This document shows positions 46,881 to 59,967 of a stretch of DNA of 64,000 bases, in pieces. Both the position numbers and the translations under genes were made by a program. The DNA is taken from positions 744,001 to 808,000 of the forward strand of contig SAXG01000012.1 in NCBI GenBank assembly GCA_012932865.1. Reading direction: 5' to 3'. Positions within the stretch are counted from its first letter, which is position 1; each line of letters opens with the position of its first letter. This stretch comes from Amylostereum areolatum (lineage: Eukaryota > Basidiomycota > Agaricomycetes > Russulales > Stereaceae). The notes beneath the pieces are model-generated. The model was not told where the DNA came from. It made no database searches and worked only from the letters and a program-made list of their open reading frames with translations.

Positions 46881-47851
46881 CTGCTTGATCCTCGCTCCCG
46901 TCCACATCCACTACAAGCGTCGTCCGCTTGAGCTTGGTCATTCTTTCGTAGAAGCAATCAAGATTCATCCCCCGCAAAGGTAAATAATCTACTTTTCCTC
47001 CGTGCCAACCCCCATCTCAAATTAGCTTAGGTACATCGCAGTCTGTGCCCAGATTGTGTATTCTGGTCCAATGCCCGTTGTCGCGTCAGTTCCTCTCTAT
47101 CTACTTGTCAGCAGCCTCCCTGAACCAGTACCCCCGCTGGCAGTCGTGTATCTCTTACCGACTACCGAGGCAACATTGTCCTAGATACTTTGATTCGCCC
47201 AACGTAAACGCTTTTCGGATCCGCTGCCAATGGGCTCAGCTCACCTACATGTTTTTCAGACGCCAAATAACAGACTATCGTCACTCTCAGACAAATCTGA
47301 ACCCAGAAAATCTGGCCAATGGTGCGTTTATGCATATCAAGTATGCTTACCGAACGGGTTGCGATGGGAGAGTTAGCCCCCCTTCTTGAAGAAATACGCC
47401 ATCAGGTTGTCACCCTCATACACGACAAGATCATTGTCGGATACGCCTTGTGGGATTTTCTCTCCGTACGCCCGCTCCCTAGCTACCTCACACCGGCGCT
47501 CACTGGTCACAGGTTATGGGTATCCCACATCCAGCCATCGACACCCGAGATGTCGCTATCTTCCTCCCGTTTCGCCGGAGCTTACGGGCAACTCAGATGC
47601 CTCCTCTTCCCGTCCTTGTGAACCGGCTCATGGGCAGGAATATGGCTCTGCAGCAGCGCGATAACCCGGTGAGATTGGTCTTTCCAAACCGTTCCGTTTC
47701 TCTCCGGCTGATTACAGTCACTTAGCTAGAGAACGCACGAGCCGCTTTAGACCTCTTTCGCTCAAGCGAGCAATTCTGGGAGAGCCTGATCGACGCTGGA
47801 TCCTGGCCCTGCACTCTTCCTCCTCCTGGTTTTGTGGCCTTTTTTACTTGA
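46881..47851 (+). CDS. RNA exonuclease 4-like protein, degenerate
   Basis: Resembles the REXO4/Rex4 group of DEDDh 3'-5' exonucleases. Exons seen: about 46881-46979 (5' end unknown), 47031-47203, 47260-47321, 47377-47465, 47513-47668, 47726-47851. Order of motifs: KIHPPQRYIAVC, then RVSLTDYRGNIVLDTL, ITDYRHSQTNLNPENLA, LIHDKIIVGYALWDFL, GIPHPAIDTRDVAIFLPF and ENARAALDLFRSSEQFWE. The first catalytic block, normally AVDCEMVG, reads AVCAQIV, so the metal-binding Asp and Glu are missing. Between that block and RVSLTDY the frame shifts by one base. The last four exons are intact. Either an inactive copy or a damaged sequence; no start codon could be fixed. Confidence 0.65.
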
Positions 47852-48326
47852 GCTATCGCCGCATACATCAACTTTTCGGTCGCACAAAACTACTGTTCCT
47901 CGACGCTTGCTCAGGATAGCGCTATGGCACAGCCTGAGTGCGGTGCACTACTGATTTAGGACATCTAACTCACTCGACCTGAAAGTCATTTTCAGCTTGG
48001 ACTTTGGTCGGCTGAGGCAGCTGCGTTGGTGCATACCTGTATCTCGGAAGGTAGTTGTGTTTCTGCTTCTCTTAACGTACGTCGGAGCCTGCCAGTGCAT
48101 AGTCTGTAGATAGATTGTCCTCAACTTAGTACGTAGTCTGTACGTACTTACGTTTCTGTCAAACTCTCGAACTTAGACCGCGCGGACCTTGCGCGGACCG
48201 TGCGGACCGTTTCCGACGCGTGAGACTGGCCACTTCCTATCAAGTTAACGACCCGACGACGTCGCTTCAACACCAACCTTTCTCTATACTCGCTTGCTTC
48301 GAAGATCGACGTATGCACCGACCGAA
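47852..48326. other. Intergenic region
   Basis: No coding content recognised. Around 48178-48215 the unit GCGGACC recurs four times with small spacing changes, and TACGTA words repeat near 48130-48150. Promoter of the gene starting at 48327. Confidence 0.35.
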
Positions 48327-49446
48327 ATGTCGATCAACATGACCACAGATCATCCTCAAAATATTGCCAGTATGAGCAGGCCGTCCTCAAGGCCTTCAGC
48401 ATTCATACCTGGACAGAAGAGATCGGCTACACTGTATCCTCAGGAGACAAGGTATACTTATAACAACTCTTTCACATCCGGTATTTGGCGTAACCTCGTT
48501 TGCAGCTTCGCGTCTGGAACACCCACGGATAGCAATCATTGGTATTATCCCGCCTGCGGAGCCGAATCGGACGACGAGGTCAAAGACTACGCGCCGGACG
48601 TCTCGACGAGCAACTGGGGCAGGAAGTCCAATAAGGGCGCACGATGGATGCGCAAGGGGAAGCTTGCGGCATGGGGTCCTGGTATAGAGGAATGGGAGGT
48701 GCGTCTCGACACCACGTCCCATTGATGCGGCACATTCAAAACACCGTCTGCCCAGGCCGAGGATCGCGCACGCAAGCGTGTCAAGATGATGGTCTCGGAA
48801 GAGGAGCGGTCACCGTCTCCTCCAACTCTTCCGCATCTACGATCCCCCTCTCCTCCGCTGACCGCGCCTTACCCCGTGCCAGAGACGGAACAAAATAACT
48901 GGACGGCGTTCGTCATGGACCGAGCGGTGACGCACTCCTTCCGTTCTCACTTACTTCAAGAACTCGAACACACGACGAATGGCCTGATCGAGGGCGAGGC
49001 AGGAGATGAAACGAGCACTAGGGAAGTTATGGCAGGTGTTGAGCGAGGACCCGGATCGCGTGCGGGGTACTGAGGCGATCGTGCCGAAACGCGAGGACGA
49101 AGATGGAGACAACGATGACGACGAATCTCGGCGGATAGCGCGTGGCCCGGACTTAACGCCACCGGTGCACAAGATCTTCTTGGTGCCGTACGGGAACGGG
49201 AACGGGAACGGGAACGGGTTCGAGGCGTCCCACTTTGCCCAACCAGAAACGCAGGCTGAGACGCTGGAAAAGTCACTGGCGGCACTGCGGGAGTTTCGGG
49301 ATGATAGGAGAGAGTATGTGGAGCGATTGGAGGAGATCCGAGAGGGGCTAGGAGACGCGCGCGCGCAGAGGGACGCGGTGTGGCGAGTGGTGCGAACGAA
49401 TGCCGTCAAGGAGCTGCAGACAATGGCCACTGAGAGCGAAGTCTAA
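48327..49446 (+). CDS. Conserved fungal protein of unknown function, one frame break
   Basis: The start at 48327 gives a polar N-terminus. A possible 61-base-scale intron (about 48450-48510) with a GTATAC donor would join it to SFASGTPTDSNHW. Then come YYPACGAESDDE, RKSNKGARWMRKGKLAAWGPG and, after a clear intron (GTGCGT donor after EEWE), AEDRARKRVKMMVSEEE with a proline-rich segment. WTAFVMDRAVTHSFRSHLL follows; near 49002 one extra base must be skipped to reach EMKRALGKLWQVLSEDPDR. The end carries HKIFLVPYG, four NG repeats and a coiled coil with FAQPETQAETLEKSLAALRE and EEIREGLGDARAQRDAVW. The layout (charged, coiled coil, nuclear-type basic runs) suggests a chromatin or transcription cofactor, but I cannot name a family. 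Confidence 0.65.
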
Positions 49447-49697
49447 ATACCGATAGTTCATCATGCCGCAACGTTGAAATATAAATGCAAGGCGACGAGC
49501 TGTATGCATATGTTGAACTGCCCGTGCGGCCGTGACGCAATGTTGCACGCGCGCTTTGTGGGTGCGGATTGTTCGGAGCGCCACCTGGGATTTGGCCGTC
49601 AAGTGAGAGCCTCTCGCTCGCCGGATGCCCTCACCTCCTGTCCTCAACCTCTTCCGCTCCCATCTGTCTCCCCAACTCCTCCGTCTTTCTTTACACC

Positions 49698-52600
49698 ATG
49701 AACCTCCCTGAACTTGCCGCGCTCTCCCTCAACGATCCTGGTCCCGACCCTCCTCCAATAGAAGATGACATCAATAACGCGTCCGGTGACAGGTATCTGC
49801 TGAAGCTCAAGTCTTTTGCTCGTGCTTTACCGTATTCCATCGAGTCGAACGCTAAGATGCAGAGCCTTCTCAACTTTATATGCAAGCGCATCATTCAAGC
49901 GGTGGAGGCAAAAGACTATGATCCCGGATTTCTACAGTGGGATTCCATGTTGACATAGTTAGTAGCGCGTCGTTCATAAAGCCCCCTACGCATTTAGCTA
50001 ACCATGTTAGCTGGTCGTATCTCCGATATCCCATTCCCAAGGAGAAAAGAATTCAGATGGTGAAGCTGGCACGTTCATTTTCCTCTACCATCTTCCAGGG
50101 ATCATTTCCTTACATATCTGGCAGTATTTCTATCTCAGCGTGACCCCGGGTATGCCGCTGCATGTGGTCGCCACCTGCGCGGACGCGCTAGACACTCTCA
50201 CACGGTCGAAGAACAAGTTATCTGTGGACGATCTTCGCCTTCCCTGGACACCCATCATGAACATACTCCAGCAGGACCTCTTTTTGACTCGTAGGCAATT
50301 CGAGGTCAGGTTAGTCCAGTTCAGTCCTATCTCTTGCGACCCTGTGACGCCTTGGGAACTTTCGACGCCCTACTAACTTCACGGCCCCCCCTAGCCAAAC
50401 CTCATATTACATGGGTTACATTGCCGGAACCGTTCGCCGCTTCTTCCATCCCGCGGCTGTGGACGAAATGCTATCTGTGTTTGTCCCCTATGCTGAATGG
50501 TACCGCTTTGGACGTAGGTCGTTCCGCATCCATTCCGAAATGTGGCTCACGCGACCCCTGTGCAGGATATATTGGCGCCACAATATTATATGCTCACCTT
50601 CCTCCCGCAGTCGCATCCCCAATTTTATCTCCCTATGCTGACACGACTTTGGGAGTCGGTGAACTCCTATCTTTTCGACGATCGGATGCTTCAATTTATG
50701 TCCAAGCTGGCGGAAATGCATGTGAACCCCGCGATCAGCGATCCGAAGAAATTGTCTGCTATACCAGACGATGCGCGCACCGAGGACGAAGGACGGCCCA
50801 ACTGGCCCAAAGATGACATCGAAGACAAGAGCCCGTGGACAGGTATCTACAGCGATGTCGGGATTTTCTCTGAGCACAACTGGAACATCATTATGTGCAA
50901 GTGCTTGGCCTCGATGGGTGGGTGCGCACCATGGTTCCTTTTGTAATCCTTGCTTATTTGCACAGAGATCCCGCTGGCCGATTCTGGGTCTCTCACTACC
51001 GGTCCATCTGCTGACAACCAGGCGGGATTCGAAATAAGCCGCCTGCCGAAACCTACCTGGAGAATATGTGGGCATTCTTCGTACCCCAAGTTTTTCCATC
51101 ATCTAATCGTTCATTAGTTTCGCTTGCTAGGATCATCGTCTACTCCATGGCTCCCGATAGCGTCCCAAACGCGCCGTCGTCTGCCCCTAGTCCCTTCTTG
51201 ACTCCTCTTGCATCCGGCATGAACACTCCGCGGTTGTCAAACGGCTCTATGACAGGCTCCGTAGGTGACTACCTGACAGCCCGCCTCGGGAAGCCATCCA
51301 CGCATGGTCTGCCTTTCAAGACTTACGCTGGCGGCTCCAAAGCACTCGACTCCCTGGTGAAGTTGATTGCATCTACTGAGAGCTTTTTTCACCCGTCAAA
51401 CTCGGGGGCATGGACCGCTGATGTATGTCTGCTATCTATCAACCACCTGCCTATATCATTGTGTCGTGTTGTCTTGTGGTGGTGTGAGGCTGTGAGCGAG
51501 CAGTGTGCTGATTTACACGTCTTTGGTGTGTGTAGTTGAGTGCCTTCATCAAATACGTTGCTTATGAGTTCAACAAAAGTAAACCCTCGCTTTCCCCATT
51601 ATTCAACTGGTACTCATATTTCTGGCACAGGATGGCACGAGGAGCAGAAACCGGATTGCAAGACTCCCAAGGTTGGCTCCAACGACTTCTTCCCCCCCAC
51701 TTTTTGCTCATGTGTGACTCTCAGCATCGTCGACTGACTCCAGCCATGAAGCGCGAGCTTGTCCACTGTCTCAGGACTGTCGCGTTAATAGCGATGTTTT
51801 CCGAAGATTCGACGACCGTCAGCAATATTTCCAGCTGCCTGAAGTGGATGAGCCTTATGGAACCCGACTTGATCTTGTATCCAATTCTGGAGAGGGCTGT
51901 TCCAGCCTTGGAAACGTTGACCGAGGTAGTACGCGCGGTATGGTACAGTTGGATAGTTTACTGAGGGTTTAAAACAGACTCAGCGGACAATCGCCGTGAT
52001 CAAAGCGTTGGGAGCCGTTGCTCCCGCGCTTGTATCTCGCGAGGTGTTTTATCCCGGAGCCAAGCACCTCGTTCCCATCTTGCAACTCCTGATTCCAGGC
52101 ATAGATCTGGTGAGCGCCCCGTCCTAGTCTAGACAATGTGCACGTGAGATATTAATGAGAGTACCAGAATGATCCTTCGAAGACTGTCTGTATTCTCCTC
52201 GGCTTGGCTCGCCGCAATGCTCTGACATATTTGTGTAGTTATGCACGACCACCTTCCTCCTCGAGATATCTCAATACATCAAGTTCGGCGATCTGACGGT
52301 TTCGGGCAGCACAATGTCTGCTGACGTTGACATCAAGAGCCAGGTGTCTCCAGACTTTCCCAGTAATCACGATGTGGAGACAGATGAGTCGTCTGATCTC
52401 CCTTCTCTCTCTATTGGCCCCAACGGAGACCCTCTCCTTTCCCCGGAGCAAGAGGACGAGGTCCTTCGCCAGGCTACAGGTGGTTTCCCGGATTGGATAG
52501 CGAGCTTCATTCGACGCGTTATCCTTTTGTTTGACAACCTGCCTGAAGAGGCGGGAGGGTCGACTGAGGGTAAGATTCATCTCGCGCCGTTATCACTCAT

Positions 52601-55600
52601 GGCTAACCAATGAATCTAGTGCAAATGGTCGACGCGGTCACGAATGCTTGTAGCCAAATATGCATCCATCTTTCGGATCCGTTGTTTGACCTGGTCTTGG
52701 GCATGGTCTTTGATTATGCGAGTAACAACATTCGTCCAAATGCCGTCCGCGCCGTCCATCAGCTCGTGGAGTGTGTTGCGAACGCGAATCCGGAAAAGAC
52801 ACTGGCCAAATTCCTCCCCCTATGCCTGAAGAATATCTACGTGGAGCTGGAGAGTGGTGCAAGTTCCGTACGGACCACGTCAAGTCATTCAACACCTATG
52901 CCGGCCGATGCCACCTTTCATTGGAGTATATACCTCGTGCTTGAGTACAGTATTAAATGTCAACTGACACCCCCGCAGACCTTGCCATCTTGCGCGGAGC
53001 CGTCTTCAAGTAAGTCGTTCGATGTTCTTTCTCAACGTGCAAAGGGCTGACGTGGACTACCAGTGACGGCAGAGCAGTGAGTTACAATCGCGACTTGTGA
53101 CATCTCGATTATATTGACAGCATATAGGTCGCGAAGTATCGATTTGACTTCATCCGACTTCTCCAGCTCTTACGCCAGAAGACGTGTGCACAACGAGGTT
53201 ACTCTTGGAGCGGGAAATTATTGTCAAGCCTTCTCCTCACCTTGACCCATACCTATCCCCTGGAAGACAAGTTCATGAACCCTGGCGAATGGTCCGATGA
53301 CGGTAAGGTTTGTTTCTCGCAAGCATTACGAATGCTGATACGGGTGGGGTCTAGAATTTCGTTCCAATCACCACAAGTACTGGGGCAAGCTTTACACGGC
53401 GGAGGATGTAACGGTTAGTGTATCGTGAAACCCTCCTTTGGCGATGTATTCACCACGATGCTGAATAGGTATCCTGGCATGTTCCCAGTGGCGAAGAAAT
53501 CGGATTCGCTCTCCAAATTTTCAAGGATATCGTCGAGCCCACCCTTCAAGACTTGGAGAAGTTGCTGGCACCTGGCAAGCCCTTTTCACTTTATGTGAAG
53601 GCCGCCCAGTTCTCACCATAAATATAGGCGTTGCCCGTGGTAGTATATGGCGCAATGACTTCTGTCGGTCAGTATGGTTGAGTCCCTTGATGGTCGGATG
53701 TTAATCTGGGGTCGACGCAGGTATCTGAGCTTCGTGCGCAGTGCCTTTGTGGGTACGTCCGACGATGGTCAAGGAAGTCGTGACCAAGAAGGACCAAGAA
53801 TACGTGGTTGCATCGTCTGATATCATGTTGGCTTCTCCCTGCTCATGCTTGTTTCCCCGCACTAACATCTACGCAAGTAACGAAATACCGGAGATGATCG
53901 CTTCCATCGAGCCATTGAACGCCGGGTTCGCAATACTCGACCCGCAGGATCCACGCGCCTTGTATTACACCTCTCTGCGCTCCCGTTTCGGCAAGTTCCT
54001 CCATGAAGCATCTGTTTCTCTACGCCAACAAGGAGAAGAGAACACTGTTGACGCCGTATCCATGCTGGTTTGTCGTAGTTTCCTCCGTAATGGCTTGACT
54101 CTCATGTCAATTTCAGATCCAATCTATCAAGACGTATATGCTTGACTACGGGGATAGCAAGGATGGGTAACAAACTTTTCCCCGTCTAAATTCTTACAGG
54201 GGCTCACCTGTTTGCTAAGCTACTACATGTTGCTGGACCGTTATGGATCGGAGCTCAGCTACGCTCGCCAGCACACCAGTCAGAAAGCATGGCCACGATC
54301 TGTCTTCATTCGACGAGCCAGGTAAGCCCTTCCCGCGCGACTTAGCATATATTGAACTGTGACCAGGTTGTATAATGCGGCGCGGCTACGATGGAACTCG
54401 ATCGAGCGTAAGCGTGGGCCACTAGAGGATCTTCTTGTCGACGATGTTGCAGAATGGGCCATGTGGAACTATGCCACCGGTGAGTACATACACCGCTCTT
54501 TTTCGTGTCTCATAACAGCCCTATTACAGTCCGAGAGTGCGTTCATCCTGTTGCTGATACCCCATACCAAATAACCTGTGTGCAGATCAAGTCAAAGTGT
54601 TCTCGATTCACTCAGTGCGGTATGCGTGATTCGACCCTCCGTGTTGATGAATAATAGCAATCTGATGGTCTGTGGGGCAGTCGTACGATGGAGTCCGCCG
54701 TCGCTGTCTGCCAGCAATTTACAAGAACTTGGAGCCTGGTACTGAGGACGACCGTATGAAGGGAGCGCTGTGGACTCTTAATTCAAACACTTTCGGCGAG
54801 TATATCCGTCTATCTTCATAATTCTGATTCTGATATTGGTGACGTCTCTAGTGAAATATGCGATGGCGGGTATGTCAAGCTTCCAGAACTCGCAATACTT
54901 GTGTTGACAAGACTTCGGTTAGAATTCACACTTGCCCCTGGACTTCTGAGCAAGATATTTGGTTGCCAAGCTAATGAAAAGGTATTTCTGCTTAAGATCC
55001 TGCCCAGTATTTGCCTATATCAAGAATATCTAGCCTTCTATACAATCATGCGTTTCATCGGTGTCGGAAAATGGTAAGTTTATCTGGTACCCCATGCTTT
55101 CATCCCTTACCTATCACCAATCTTTTCTGTAGGCATCAACAGCTTCGTGGAGCCTAACTTTCTGGTTTACGACACGCAGAGCGCCCTTTTGGACAGTGTA
55201 ATATCTGATTTCAAAGCCTGCATTCCATTCGGAGACGAGGATCAACAGCTGGTCTCTAAATGCGCAGAGCAACGGGTGCGGCGAGTGCGCTTATGGGATG
55301 AAGGTTCCAAACACAGTGTTAGGTTTGCGAGCTGTCTTATTGTTGCCCATTCTGATGATAATATGGCAGTTATCGACTGTGTTGGCCGCGGCTAACTCAG
55401 AGTCGACCCATTGGAAATATGCTATCTTCGCCGCGAGATGCCTTCGTACTCTGGTCCGGAAGGACGTACCGACCTCAAGCTCGCACATTCGATATTTCTT
55501 GGAGAAAGCGCACGATAACCATCCATCTTTGGTCCGTCAGACGCGTCTAAGATCGTTCCTTCGCTGCTCACGATGCCTGCACTTTCTATCACATTAGCGT

Positions 55601-58439
55601 TATGTGAGCGCCATCTGTCACTTACAGCTAAAATGGACTAACCACGGAATGTCAGTATTCTCAACGTGCTATCATGAAGATCATGCGATTTATCAAGCTT
55701 CGTACGTTCTCGCAAGGACCGGTCGACCTGATCATGGAGAAGAACAACAATCCCATGAAGAAGAAGCTCAGGATAGATAACCCGTCATCTAAGTGGACTC
55801 AAGAGTTTCTCTACAGCTTTCGAAAGCCTCTAGATCCGATTACTGCAGGAGACGAAGCGTACGCGCCTTCGTAAAGTCGAAGGTGTGACGTAGCGCTTAC
55901 TTTTCCTCAGTGTAATCATCGACAACGTCAGCACAGGCTGGGTAGCCTGGCGGGAATGCATCACGGCATATAGCTTCCCGCACCCGACGAAGCCATCTTT
56001 GAAACCATGGGACTCGGAGTGCGAAGAAGCCATTGCCGCTGTGCGAGAAGTAGCGCTGGACCCCAAGTTTTGGAAAGAGCTCTCAGTGCACTTCTCCGCC
56101 GAGAACCTTGCGGATACTGTAACAACCGACAACATATCTTGCGTCAAGTCTATAGGTACCTTGCGCTGTCTGCCGTCACATCGTATATGCTGACTTGCAG
56201 CCAGTTCAGGTTCTTGAGGATGAATCGTTCAAGCCCCTGCAGGATTTGATAGAGGATCTCATCGCGGATGCAGACCAGAACAAGCAGAGAGGCGCAGCAG
56301 AATTTCTTGCGGGGCTACTTAACGGTAAGTTTGGGTTTGCATATTATACCCAGCATCCAGTCTCACGACATCACTTAGGTGCGAAACATTGGCCAGTGAA
56401 TAGTCAAACACGTCTTTGGGACTGGGCGATGCCTCTTCTCATGAAGACGTTGAGCCAAAAAATCAAAACGGACACTCTTCCTATTTGGACATCGTTTATC
56501 GAGGCATGCATTGATATCCTGTGTTGCTGCTGTTTGGTTGACGCCCTCACAGTATATCTTTTCCAACAAAGATCCTCGTCGTTTCCAGGAATTTGTCGAT
56601 TATATCCTGAAAGAGTTTCATGCAACGGATTACAACGGAGAGTCTTCCCTTCATGCGGTAACGGCGCTCAGTTTCGTCCGCGCGCTATATGAAGAAGAAA
56701 GCTGGAAGTTCACTGCATGGGCGGATGAAGCCGTAGAACGGGTATGGGCAGAAATGGCGTGCGAACATGACGAGGTACACCGAGTTCATTTCCCTCGTAT
56801 GTTCTGGCTGATATAGGGCAAGGTTCGAGCCTACATCAGCGACCTCTTGACCGCTATGGATAAAATCAAGGTGCTCCTGGTTCAACTAGCGTGTCCGTCG
56901 TCCCTGACCTTATCATAATACTCCAGTGGGCACCAAATCCCAGTATCCCGACTGCCGAGGTATTCGTCCGTGAATGTCGAACTCAGCCGCTGGATGTCGA
57001 CTTAATGGGTATCCACGGCTCCTACTTCTTACCACGAGTACAAGAGCTCGTACAGCGTTTCCCCGAGTGGCGTGCTGAACGATTGCCAGGCTCACGAGCT
57101 TTCCAATCGACATACGATAGGTACAGCTAGTCATTCTGTGTGGTAGTGGACGATACTCATGTTTTCGGCAGGGTTGGTGTCACCGTGTGTCGGTGGTTAT
57201 TCCTCATGGTCCACGATACCCATGCGGTATCTGTGTTTGATTACATCCTACCATTGATGGTGGGTGACTCATCCTGGATCATAAACGGCGACTGACCTGA
57301 GCTCTAGCCGGAATTATTTCGTTTTACTGAGGGTATGTGAAAGTAATATATCTTTTTTTCGTATCTCATCGAACTGGCTAGTGAACGACAACGATGACCT
57401 TCTGTCAAGAGCGAAGGTTCTTCTAGTACGAATGTGCGGTGTAAATCCACCCCGAACTTTGATAGGACCCATCCTGCATTCCATCTTCGATGCGATCCAG
57501 AAGAGCCCGGTTTGTCCTGCTTTATGCCTGACTCCCGCATACAGGACTGAATATCGATTTCAGTCATGGAAAGTCCGTCTACAGGCCCTCCCTCTAGTTC
57601 AAGGTTTGTCTTTGGTTTTATCGAAAAACTGCTCCTCATGTCTGTCCAGTATTCTACTTCAGACAAGTGCCTATGATCACCGATTCCCAAACAACAGAGA
57701 TCTTGGAGGTATCGTTTTGATTGACATCTCTCGGATTGGTCCGTTGCGTCTAAACATATCCATCAGGTTCTGTGCAAGTGTTTGGACGACGAGGTCGTTG
57801 AGGTTCGCGAGATGGCTGCCACGTGAGTGAACGCCGGCTCCAGTATCTACGCTTTGTGAACCAACGCCACCTCTCAGAACATTGTCCGGCGTTCTCCGCC
57901 TGTCACCGCGGCGTAGTCAGCTAACACTCAAGGCAAGTTTTCGGTCTTTACCAAGAACGGAGTCATAATGCTAATCGAATGTCCATCAGGAACGTTTCTT
58001 GCGTCTGCTGCAGCGATCACCGGTTCCCAGCAAGCAGTCGCCAATATACAATGCGGCTATCCGTCAGAGACACGCGGCCATTCTAGGCATATGTGCGCTC
58101 GTGGAGAGCTACCCGTACACGGTTGAGCGCTGGATGCCAGATCTGCTCACTAACGTGCTCGCCGAACACACCTACGACCCTGTTAACATTATCCCTCGTT
58201 TATACCGAAGTTGACACTAACGATGCACTGTCAATGCAGATACCGATTTCTACGACCGTTCGCAAGTGCGCAAGCAACTTCAAGAAGACGCACCAAGACA
58301 CCTGGCACGAGGACTCGAAGCGTTTTTCGGAGGATCAACTAGCAGCACTATCGACGCTTTTGACAGGTTCTTCATATTGTGCGTGCCTTTTCATCACGGT
58401 TTCCATGTGGGCTAACGTCAGTTCTGTACAGATGCTTGA
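49698..58439 (+). CDS. BLM10: Proteasome activator BLM10/PA200 (PSME4)
   Basis: Very large HEAT-repeat protein that caps the 20S proteasome core. Roughly 30 exons can be followed over 8.7 kb. Landmarks: LPYSIESNAKMQSLLNFI in exon 1, YWSYLRYPIPKEKRIQM, TPGMPLHVVATCADALDTL, DLRLPWTPIMNIL, SEHNWNIIMCKCLASM, the central VVSREVFYPG-like ALVSREVFYPGAKHLVPIL, KPSLSPLFNW, SFVEPNFLVYD, QGPVDLIMEKNNNPMKK, and the C-terminal repeats PPRTLIGPILHSIFDAI, DDEVVEVREMAATTLSG and IRQRHAAILGICALVESYPY. The end is assembled across a last intron (58379-58431): SSY plus an 8-base final exon completes Y-Y-A-stop, the HbYX-type tail that docks into the proteasome alpha ring. No frame breaks were noticed. Confidence 0.9.
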
Positions 58440-58712
58440 AGTGTAGGAGAGATATGGTGAAAGCAGAATTTACGGACAGATGCCGTATGTACAGTATACT
58501 CCAATGCTCAGAGAGAGCTGCGTGTTTCGCGTAACTAATAGTTTCATAACGTCCGAGACATCAATATTTACAATGCCACTATCCGTCTGTGCTTGCGAAA
58601 TGTTCCGAAATGTGACACACCTCGTGGCCAGTGAAGCAAGAGTGCATACCCAATTGAATGAATGTATGAGAGTGGATGAAAAAGAAACCCGTGATAACGT
58701 GAAGTCGAAGAT

Positions 58713-59701
58713 TTACACTTGTAGGTGAGGTATGTCATTGGATGGTGGTGGTGAGAGCGTTGACATTCCGGACATTGACGGCGACGTGGGCGAAATAGGT
58801 GAGCGGGTCGAAAAGAGGGGCGTGCCCCTGCCTTCCTCTAGATCCCCAGACGCGATCGAGGCGCTCGCGTCCTCTCGTCCATCCGCTGTCCCAGCCCGCG
58901 CACCGGCATCGGGCACCATGTCTATGGCACGACGGTGGTTGTAACCAGACTTGACGCGATTGTTGGACACGGATTCCCTATGATGCACAATGAGGTTACA
59001 AGCTGCGCAGTGCCAAGGCGAGGGGGCCTACCGGATTTCGGCAATGAGATCGTCAATGTCGTACCACGCAAGTCCGCTGTATGCAACGCCACGAAACCAG
59101 CCGAGCTTGTCCGCGGGCATGATGTATGCGTGCGCGTGCAGGTGATCGGTCACAGGGATTTTTGAGTCGTAGAAAGGCGGAGTTATGAAGCCTATGCGAA
59201 AAACGGACGAGCGAGTTTGAAGGGGAGTGAAGGAGGCGGTTGTCGGTGTCGCTGGATTGGCGACAAGGAGGGGAGAACTTGGGGGATTGAATGAAGCGAG
59301 AAGTCGACTTGCAAGGTCGCGGACATGGACAAGGAGGGGGAGGTCGCTGGACGACTACTCGGGATGAGCATCGTGTAACTGAGAGGGAAACGCGGGTGAG
59401 ACTCACCAACGTGTAGATGGAAGGTACGTGGAGGCTGGCAAGATGTCGATGAGCGGTTTAGACGCAGACAATGGAGGTGTGCGGAGGCCGCTCACTTGAA
59501 CGCGATGATGACGTGCACCTTCGAGCTCACGGGCGCATTCTTCTCTCTCCAAGCCGTGAAGTTGTCGTCTCTCCAGAGGATTTCTGGGGCGGCAGCGCCG
59601 TTCGGGCTGGGTGAGAGTGGAGTGTCGAGTACATTCGTGACGCGCTGGGCGTGGGAGACGATCCCACACATTGGACAGCCCGGTTTCGGGGCGAAAGACA
59701 T
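58713..59701 (-). CDS. HIT-family (histidine triad) protein
   Basis: Probable nucleotide hydrolase or transferase of the HIT superfamily. Four exons (59701-59496, 59434-59407, 59354-59032, 58977-58713) total 822 bases, 273 residues. The N-terminus has a possible zinc knuckle CPMCGIV, then ILWRDDNFTAWREKNAPVSSKVHVIIAF, the 28-base exon completing NLHVPSIYTL, and LPLLVHVRDLASRLL. The triad appears late as VTDHLHAHAYIMP, fitting H-x-H-x-H followed by two hydrophobic positions. After RGVAYSGLAWYDIDDLIAEIR comes an 85-residue disordered serine-rich tail. It converges with BLM10 (273 bases apart) and is divergent from translin. Confidence 0.85.
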
Positions 59702-59967
59702 AGCGGCTAGGAGGATGTACGACGGAGACGAAAGGTATACTGTGCAGAACGGACGGCGGGATTGCGAGCAGCAATGTCGAGATCGTCGAGTGTGGTAGGG
59801 AGGAGAGTGGCAAGGCCACCGGCGGTAAGTACTTTACGAAATTCTCACTGGTCGCCGCCGCGCCGGATTCAAACAGACGCTCTGCAGACTGCAATGACGT
59901 TCAACTTGAAGCAGTCACTAGTCACGACCAGCGCCCAGCGCAGGCCAGGACCCGCCGTGAACTTACC
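59702..59967. promoter_or_regulatory. Divergent promoter between HIT and translin genes
   Basis: The 266 bases between the two start codons must hold both promoters. No clear TATA box was found. Inferred from gene orientation. Confidence 0.45.
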
